Part shown: in pieces, positions 6,813-11,330 of the stretch
Layout of the letters: every line of letters begins with the position of its first letter
Numbering within the stretch: position 1 is the stretch's first letter
Assembly (NCBI GenBank): GCA_019420425.1
Contig: JAHZHG010000052.1
Coordinates: 1 to 11,330, forward strand
Length of the DNA: 11,330 nucleotides
Reading direction: 5' to 3'
DNA from: Clostridiales bacterium
Lineage (GTDB): Bacteria > Bacillota > Clostridia > Lachnospirales > Lachnospiraceae
The notes under the pieces: model-generated
Seen by the model: only the letters and a program-made list of their open reading frames with translations
What the model was told of the DNA's origin: nothing
Databases searched by the model: none
Made by a program: the position numbers and the translations under genes

Positions 6813-8183
6813 ATGTCTGGGATTCGTGAATTGTTTGCCTACCCGCACTTCCCGGCGACGAGTGCATTTATCATGTCAGAGATTTGCGCTGTGCTTTTAT
6901 TTTATCCTTCTGGTTCTGAGCAGAGGATGCTTCGAAAAATCATGAACCTGATGGGATATGTGCTTCTGACCGGCTTTGTGGGCTTTATAGGTTTTGTTCT
7001 TTTGTATATGATTCTGGGAGAGCCGCTGACCAGTCCGGTTGACCAGATTCTGGCGTCGGTGATTGCGCTGGCAGGAGAAACGGCTTTTTGCGCGTATCTT
7101 CTCCAGCCGGGAGCGGGGGTATGGAATAAGCTGTGTACAGGTACAGTGTATGTCTGCGTCTGCCAGCCCTCTTATTTTGCCGTCAATGCGCTGGTGAGCA
7201 GGTACATTTTTCCCTATGAGCAATATTCCTTTGCCTTTACTGACCCAATGTCCCTGTGTATTTATTTCGTGATTCTTGTGGGGATGACGCTGTATCTGCG
7301 GAGATTTTCGCCGGAAGGACAGGGAGAGGGGCTGTATTCCTTCAGCGTATCCGTAATTCTGATTTCGCTGACCGGATTTTTAACGACATTTCTTTTCTAC
7401 GAAAAGATTATCTTTCGGGACGACATGTATTCTCTGATTACGGCAATTGTTTTTCTGAGCGTAATGGGCGATCTTTCGGTATATTATTTTTCGTATTCCC
7501 TGAGCCGTTCATACAGACAGAACATGGATTTGTCAAAACTGAAGTTAAGGGCGGCCGATGAGTATAAGAGCATGGAGCAGAGCCATCAGTTATATGAAAA
7601 TATCCGTACTTTGCGCCATGAGCTGAAAAATCATATTTCCCTGATGCAGATTATGGTTCGGCAAAAGGAATATGAGAGCCTGGAAAAATATCTGGATGAG
7701 CTTTGCAAGGACGCCTACCCGGTTTTGAATACCACGGATTGCGAGCATCCGGTAATCCGTATGCTGGTAAATAATGCCATTTCCATGATGGAAATGGAAA
7801 ATGTCCGGCTGACTACGTATGTGAGTGTGCCGGAGGTTCTCTACATCAGCGATACGGATCTTTGCTCACTGCTGTCAAATCTGATTATTAATGCATATGA
7901 GGCGGCCATTCAATCGGAGTCGCCCCGTATCACCTTAAGCGTAAAGGTAGAAAATGACTTTTTGTTTGTTCATGTGAAAAACAGTATCCGGGAGAGCGTC
8001 CTGGCGAAAAATCCCCATCTGCGGACAAGCAAGAGTATCCCGGATAGCCATGGGCTGGGAGTAAAGGCAATCCGGAGAATTGCGGCGAAATATAACGGAA
8101 ATGTGGTATTTTCAGAGGAAGAGCAGATGTTTGTGGCCAGGGTGATGCTGGTTCTGCCAAGGGACATTTCGGCAATAGAGTGA
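6813..8183 (+). CDS. AgrC-like membrane histidine kinase (GHKL family)
   Basis: A 456-residue sensor kinase. The N-terminal half is hydrophobic, with about six membrane segments (roughly 16-31, 45-68, 78-97, 108-128, 147-162, 176-200, 206-228; the exact number is uncertain). A coiled dimerisation stretch with the phospho-acceptor motif LRHELKNH follows (His269). The GHKL-type ATPase domain has an N-box LSNLIINAYEAA (Asn356/Asn360) and a G-box DSHGLGVKAIRRIAAKYNG (411-429). This architecture is that of AgrC/ComD-type peptide sensors and their many uncharacterised Clostridia relatives. AGGAG at 6801-6805, seven bases before the ATG, supports the start. It is followed after 18 nt by a LytTR response regulator, its obvious partner. 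No agrB/agrD-like peptide genes occur nearby, so the ligand is unknown. The operon is divergent from the GH3 gene, which may or may not be a target. Confidence 0.93.
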   Translation: MSGIRELFAYPHFPATSAFIMSEICAVLLFYPSGSEQRMLRKIMNLMGYVLLTGFVGFIGFVLLYMILGEPLTSPVDQILASVIALAGETAFCAYLLQPGAGVWNKLCTGTVYVCVCQPSYFAVNALVSRYIFPYEQYSFAFTDPMSLCIYFVILVGMTLYLRRFSPEGQGEGLYSFSVSVILISLTGFLTTFLFYEKIIFRDDMYSLITAIVFLSVMGDLSVYYFSYSLSRSYRQNMDLSKLKLRAADEYKSMEQSHQLYENIRTLRHELKNHISLMQIMVRQKEYESLEKYLDELCKDAYPVLNTTDCEHPVIRMLVNNAISMMEMENVRLTTYVSVPEVLYISDTDLCSLLSNLIINAYEAAIQSESPRITLSVKVENDFLFVHVKNSIRESVLAKNPHLRTSKSIPDSHGLGVKAIRRIAAKYNGNVVFSEEEQMFVARVMLVLPRDISAIE

Positions 8184-8201
8184 GGAAGGAAAGGGACAGC
8201 C

Positions 8202-8915
8202 ATGATGAGAATAGCAGTTTGCGATGATGATTCTTTGCTGGCTCGGATTTTAGCGGAGACAATCAGGAAAACATTTTTGCAGTGTAATGTGCAGACAGAG
8301 ATTCAGGTGTATACCAGCCTGCCCGTGCTAAAGGCGCAGGTGGAAAAAAGACGCTTTGACCTGCTGTTTCTGGATATTGATATGCCGGATCTGGATGGGA
8401 TCACCTTTGGAAAATGGTTCCGCGCGTCCGGTCATCAGGCGGCAATCATTTATATCTCCAGCCATGAAGAGCGGGTATTTGAAAGTTTTGAGGTAAAGCC
8501 ATATTATTTTATCCGGAAGACCACCTTTTTGGAGGAGATCGGAAGGATCATTCCCCGGTTTGTCAGGGAAATGGAGAATGACGTCTTTCAAAGCCTGGTT
8601 GTACGGGACGAGAATAATGCCCTGCTGCATTTAAACGTGGGAAGGATTGTGTATATCGAAGGAGAAATGAAGCTGCAAAAGGCTGTTCTTTATCAGCAGA
8701 AGACCTGCGTCCGGATAAAGAGCACATTAAATGCACTGGAGGAGGAGCTGGGGGAGAGAGGGTTCCTGCGGGCGCATAAGGCATATCTGGTCAACAGCAG
8801 ATATATTCGCCGTATCGAATCCGGTCTGGTCTGGCTTTCCACGGGGGAAAGTATACCGCTGGGGAGGACAAGGGCGAAGGAATTTTTAAATGCATACGTA
8901 AACCTGATGGCATAG
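8202..8915 (+). CDS. LytTR-family response regulator (AgrA-like)
   Basis: A 237-residue two-component response regulator. The receiver domain (about 3-120) has the acidic pocket Asp8-Asp10, phospho-acceptor Asp58 in LLFLDIDMPDLDG, Ser86 in IIYISSHEE and the conserved Lys106 in YYFIRK. The LytTR DNA-binding domain (about 130-235) shows VYIEGEMK, FLRAHKAYLVNSRYI (188-202) and IPLGRTRAKEF (218-228). LytTR regulators usually bind pairs of 9-bp sites spaced about two helical turns apart. The start is ATG 8202, with a GGAAAGG-type ribosome binding site in the 18-nt gap after the kinase; an immediately following ATG at 8205 is the alternative. It should be phosphorylated by the upstream kinase. I found no convincing LytTR site pair in the window, so its targets are open. 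Confidence 0.93.
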   Translation: MMRIAVCDDDSLLARILAETIRKTFLQCNVQTEIQVYTSLPVLKAQVEKRRFDLLFLDIDMPDLDGITFGKWFRASGHQAAIIYISSHEERVFESFEVKPYYFIRKTTFLEEIGRIIPRFVREMENDVFQSLVVRDENNALLHLNVGRIVYIEGEMKLQKAVLYQQKTCVRIKSTLNALEEELGERGFLRAHKAYLVNSRYIRRIESGLVWLSTGESIPLGRTRAKEFLNAYVNLMA

Positions 8916-9023
8916 AAATACAGCCCATCCCAGAATGAAGCCGCAGTGGATACCGCCCTTAACGTATAGGATAAAATGCTTTCCCAATACGCCAGGTTGA
9001 AAAATAAGTATATTTTTATTTAT

Positions 9024-9052
9024 TGACAAACAATTTCTAAAATGATAAGATA
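9024..9052 (+). promoter_or_regulatory. Strong promoter of the glycine cleavage operon
   Basis: A perfect TTGACA (9024-9029) and TAAGAT (9047-9052) stand 17 bases apart, with a TG one base before the -10 (extended -10 element). The expected start near 9059 places the transcript just ahead of the riboswitch leader. The roughly 100 bases between the response regulator stop and this promoter hold no gene or clear terminator that I can support. Confidence 0.88.
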
Positions 9053-9072
9053 GTTTTATAAATAAATAAAGC

Positions 9073-9226
9073 ATCGGTTGAAGGATATGGGAGACGCGGA
9101 CAATGGTGTCCGGACCGAAGGGGCGGCAAGAACTCTCAGGTAAAAGGACCATTTCTCGACGATACTCTGGAGAGCAGCCCACAGCGGCTGCACCGACGAA
9201 GCAAATCTTTCAGGTTGTTGACAGAG
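9073..9226 (+). promoter_or_regulatory. Tandem glycine riboswitch (gcvT element)
   Basis: Two adjacent glycine aptamers. In aptamer 1, P1 pairs 9084-9090 with 9149-9155 with one U-U mismatch. A GGACA/TGTCC stem lies at 9098-9111, and ACCGAAGG (9114-9121) and CTCTCAGG (9133-9140) are the conserved family motifs. The linker with CTCGACGA and ACTCTGGAGAG (9155-9174) closely resembles the Bacillus subtilis gcvT linker. In aptamer 2, P1 pairs CTCTG (9165-9169) with CAGAG (9222-9226), with a CAGCC/GGCTG stem (9175-9190), CACCGACGAAGCAAA and CTTTCAGGTT. The leader ATCG (9073-9076) can pair with CGAT (9160-9163), leaving opposed GA steps, as expected for the known leader-linker kink-turn. Family knowledge: glycine binding activates expression of gcv operons, which is exactly what follows here. 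Confidence 0.95.
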
Positions 9227-9259
9227 CGCATGAACATTTTATTGTTCATGCGCTTTTTT
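9225..9259 (+). terminator. Riboswitch expression-platform terminator
   Basis: A perfect 12-bp stem (9225-9236 with 9243-9254) with a six-base loop is followed directly by TTTTTT. The 5' foot of the stem shares two bases (9225-9226) with the 3' strand of P1 of the second aptamer. Glycine-stabilised P1 could therefore weaken the terminator and permit read-through into gcvT. The overlap is small, so the switching mechanism is an inference. Confidence 0.9.
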
Positions 9260-9289
9260 CGGTGCTTTTTTTGGAAGGAGGAAAAAGAA

Positions 9290-10378
9290 GTGGAGAAGAA
9301 AACCCCTTTGTATGAGACTCATGTGGAGTGCGGCGGAAAGATTGTTCCCTTTGCCGGGTACCTGCTGCCGGTTCAGTATGGCACAGGCGTAATCGCCGAG
9401 CACATGGCCGTGCGGCAGAGCTGCGGTCTGTTCGACGTCTCCCACATGGGCGAGGTGACCTGCACAGGGAAGGATGCGGCAGCGGCGCTGAACCATCTGC
9501 TTACCAATGACTATACGACCATGTATGACGGCCAGGCCCGCTACAGCCCTATGTGCAATGAGAACGGCGGCGTGGTGGATGATCTGATTGTTTACAAGGT
9601 GCGGGACGACCACTATTTTATCGTGGTGAACGCGGCCAACAAGGACAAGGATTTTGCCTGGATGAAGCAGCATGAGCTGGGAGACGCCGTATTTACCGAT
9701 ATTTCCGACCAGGTTGCGCAGATTGCCCTGCAGGGACCAAAGGCGGAGGAGATATTGAAGAAGCTCACTGATCCGGCATCCATTCCGGTGAAGTATTACC
9801 GTGCGAATTTTTCCGGAGTGGCGGGAGGTATTCCCTGCGTCATTTCCCGCACCGGATATACCGGTGAGGACGGCTTTGAATTTTACACAGCCGCCGACAA
9901 AGCCAGGGAAATGTGGCAGCTTCTGCTGGAAGCGGGGAAGGAATACGGCCTGATTCCCTGCGGCCTGGGGGCCAGGGACACGCTCCGCCTTGAGGCGGCG
10001 ATGCCGCTGTACGGCCACGAGATGAACGATGAGATCACCCCGCTGGAGGCCGGACTTGGCGTTTTCGTAAAAATGAGCAAGGAAGAATTTATCGGCAAGG
10101 CTGCTCTGGAGGCAAAGGGAGCCCCAGAAAAGGTCAGAGTAGGCCTTAAGGTAACCGGACGGGGAATCGTCCGGGAGCATTGCGGCATCTACGCAGGAGA
10201 TAAGCTGGTGGGCGAGAGCACATCGGGAACCCATTGTCCATATGTAAAGGCACCGTTGGCCATGGCACGGGTGGACAGAGAGGTATCAGCCGTAGGCACG
10301 GCCCTGGAGGCAGATGTACGCGGACGCCGCATACCGGTGGAGGTAGTTTCCCTTCCGTTTGATCGTAGAAGTAAATAA
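9290..10378 (+). CDS. gcvT: Aminomethyltransferase, glycine cleavage system T-protein
   Basis: A 362-residue cytosolic enzyme that takes the aminomethyl group from lipoyl GcvH, releases ammonia and forms 5,10-methylene-tetrahydrofolate. Family features in order are THVECGGKIVPFAGY near the N-terminus, DVSHMGE (49-55), the catalytic aspartate motif GGVVDDLIVY (Asp97/Asp98), RTGYTGEDGFE (187-197), GARDTLRLEAAMPLYGHE (227-244) and STSGTHCPY near the end. The start is GTG 9290, with AAGGAGG at 9275-9281 eight bases upstream. The same frame is open further 5', to a TTG at 9215, but that extension would run through the terminator hairpin and is not coding. The gene is under riboswitch control and is followed by gcvH after 95 nt. 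Confidence 0.97.
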   Translation: MEKKTPLYETHVECGGKIVPFAGYLLPVQYGTGVIAEHMAVRQSCGLFDVSHMGEVTCTGKDAAAALNHLLTNDYTTMYDGQARYSPMCNENGGVVDDLIVYKVRDDHYFIVVNAANKDKDFAWMKQHELGDAVFTDISDQVAQIALQGPKAEEILKKLTDPASIPVKYYRANFSGVAGGIPCVISRTGYTGEDGFEFYTAADKAREMWQLLLEAGKEYGLIPCGLGARDTLRLEAAMPLYGHEMNDEITPLEAGLGVFVKMSKEEFIGKAALEAKGAPEKVRVGLKVTGRGIVREHCGIYAGDKLVGESTSGTHCPYVKAPLAMARVDREVSAVGTALEADVRGRRIPVEVVSLPFDRRSK

Positions 10379-10400
10379 CAGTTACTTTTCACGGGGTCAG

Positions 10401-10423
10401 GAATGCGCACTGGCTGCGCATTC
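10401..10423. repeat. Intercistronic hairpin between gcvT and gcvH
   Basis: GAATGCGCA (10401-10409) and TGCGCATTC (10415-10423) form a perfect 9-bp stem with a CTGGC loop. No T-run follows, so complete termination is unlikely. It may be an RNA processing or 3'-end-protecting structure that sets different gcvT and gcvH levels. A TATAAT-like hexamer lies just downstream at 10432-10437, without a recognisable -35 partner. Confidence 0.6.
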
Positions 10424-10473
10424 TGTGAGAGTATAATACAACATAATATATATAAATACAAGGAGGAACAGCA

Positions 10474-10860
10474 ATGAATTATCCAAAGGAGTTAAAGTAC
10501 ACGAAATCCCATGAGTGGGTAAAGCTGGACGGAGATAAGGCAGTGATCGGACTCACCGATTACGCACAGGACGCACTGGGCGACCTGGTTTTTGTGAACC
10601 TGCCGGAGGTCGGAGATGAGCTGGCCGCAGGAGAAACCTTCGCAGATGTAGAGTCCGTAAAGGCCGTATCCGATGTGTATTCGCCGGTGACCGGCACAGT
10701 GGCAGAGGTGAATGAGGAGCTTCTGGACGCTCCGGAATCCATCAATGAAAGCCCCTACGACGCCTGGCTGGTAAAGGCAGAGGGCGTGACCGATACAGAA
10801 GAGCTGCTGGATGCCGAGGCATATGAGGCATTCTGTAAAGAGGAGCAGGAAAACGCATAA
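10474..10860 (+). CDS. gcvH: Glycine cleavage system H-protein (lipoyl carrier)
   Basis: A 128-residue lipoyl carrier that shuttles the aminomethyl intermediate between the P-, T- and L-proteins. The HEWV motif (13-16), IGLTDYAQDALGDLVFVNLP (25-44) and the lipoylation site Lys63 in VESVKAVSDVYSP are all present, as is the C-terminal NESPYDAWL segment. Length and motif spacing are typical. AGGAGG at 10461-10466, seven bases before the ATG, fixes the start. The stop codon lies 14 nt before the gcvPA start, so the two are almost certainly co-transcribed and coupled. The lipoate attachment enzyme and dihydrolipoyl dehydrogenase are not in this window. Confidence 0.97.
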   Translation: MNYPKELKYTKSHEWVKLDGDKAVIGLTDYAQDALGDLVFVNLPEVGDELAAGETFADVESVKAVSDVYSPVTGTVAEVNEELLDAPESINESPYDAWLVKAEGVTDTEELLDAEAYEAFCKEEQENA

Positions 10861-10874
10861 AAGGAGGACTTGCG

Positions 10875-11330
10875 ATGGGATCATACGTTCCAAATGCAAA
10901 AGAAGAGCGGCAGGCCATGCTGGAAGCCATCGGGCTGTCCTCCTTTGCGGACCTGTACCGGGATGTACCCGACGAGGTAAAGCTAAAGGATGGCCTGAAT
11001 ATCCCCTCCGGCTTATCGGAGATGGAGGTGGCAGGCCGGATGGAGGCAGTCAGCCGGATGAACACCGTCTATCCCCACATTTTCCGGGGAGCCGGAGCCT
11101 ATCATCACTACATCCCGGCCATCGTGGAGAGCGTAGTCAATAAAGAAGAATTTGCCACTGCGTACACCCCGTACCAGGCAGAGATCAGCCAGGGCATACT
11201 TCAGTCGATTTTCGAATACCAGACCCTGATCTGCGAGCTGACCGGAATGGACGCGTCCAACGCATCCGTGTACGACGGAGCCACCGCGGCGGCAGAGGCA
11301 GTGGCCATGTGCCGGGAGCGGAAGCGCAAA
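10875..11330 (+). CDS. gcvPA: Glycine dehydrogenase (decarboxylating) subunit 1, 5' part only
   Basis: The reading frame is open from ATG 10875 to the right edge, giving 152 residues without a stop; the family is usually about 440-450 residues. The beginning (MGSYVPNAKEERQAML), RGAGAYHHYIPAIVESV, YTPYQAEISQGILQS, FEYQTLICELTGMDASNAS and YDGATAAAEA are characteristic of the N-terminal half of the split P-protein. GcvPA pairs with GcvPB to form the decarboxylase; the PLP lysine lies in GcvPB, expected just downstream. AGGAGG at 10862-10867, seven bases upstream, supports the start. It is partial only because the window ends. Confidence 0.96.
   Translation, partial: MGSYVPNAKEERQAMLEAIGLSSFADLYRDVPDEVKLKDGLNIPSGLSEMEVAGRMEAVSRMNTVYPHIFRGAGAYHHYIPAIVESVVNKEEFATAYTPYQAEISQGILQSIFEYQTLICELTGMDASNASVYDGATAAAEAVAMCRERKRK

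Noticed and set aside
8916..9020. Possible terminator after the response regulator
   Set aside because: Only a weak interrupted pairing (CGTAT with ATACG around 8960-8995) could be drawn and no T-run follows it.
8886..9182. Minus-strand 98-codon frame between the response regulator and the riboswitch, with a hydrophobic stretch (KHFILYVKGGIHCGFILGW)
   Set aside because: It overlaps both the 3' end of the regulator and the riboswitch, has no ribosome binding site that I can support, and matches no family I recognise. A decayed membrane-protein fragment remains possible but unproven.
9215..9289. Extension of gcvT upstream to a TTG at 9215
   Set aside because: The added residues would be encoded by the riboswitch terminator stem and T-run, and have no GcvT similarity. 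The GTG at 9290 has an excellent ribosome binding site and gives the family's N-terminus.
10432..10437. TATAAT as an internal promoter for gcvH
   Set aside because: The hexamer 17 bases upstream (ACTGGC) bears no resemblance to a -35 element, and no extended -10 TG is present.

Overview
The window looks like a chromosomal stretch from an anaerobic Firmicute, most probably a gut-type Clostridia/Lachnospiraceae member. The reasons are strong AGGAGG-type ribosome binding sites, a split glycine decarboxylase (gcvPA rather than one long gcvP), a tandem glycine riboswitch, an AgrC/AgrA-type two-component system, and a GH3 glycosidase with the swapped domain order known from rumen Ruminococcus and Butyrivibrio enzymes. 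The taxon is inferred from gene content, not measured.

Layout. (1) 1-2628: a long hairpin (27-67) precedes an iron-dependent alcohol dehydrogenase (87-1280), which overlaps a class-3-like aldehyde dehydrogenase by 23 nt (1258-2628). The pair probably interconverts an alcohol, its aldehyde and the acid. (2) 2629-3135: an intergenic stretch rich in inverted repeats leads into a short sigma-70 region-2 protein (2799-3089) that lacks region 4. It meets the convergent GH3 gene at a shared hairpin terminator (3099-3134). (3) 3133-6576, minus strand: a very large secreted GH3 beta-glycosidase with modules in the order GH3-C, FnIII-like, linker, GH3-N catalytic barrel, and an unassigned beta-rich tail. 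(4) 6577-8915: a 236-bp divergent intergenic region, then a membrane GHKL histidine kinase with its own near-consensus promoter and a LytTR response regulator. No pheromone genes are present. (5) 8916-11330: a strong promoter, a tandem glycine riboswitch, an intrinsic terminator, then gcvT (GTG start), gcvH and the 5' part of gcvPA, which runs off the right edge.

How the parts work together. The glycine cleavage operon is the best understood: the riboswitch senses glycine and presumably lets transcription pass the terminator when glycine is abundant, so that the P-, H- and T-proteins are made. The two-component system could control the divergent GH3 gene, but nothing in the sequence proves it. 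I did not find a convincing wholly new system. The items most worth following up are the permuted GH3 protein with its unassigned C-terminal domain, the sigma remnant with its odd start region, and the long hairpin ahead of the alcohol dehydrogenase.
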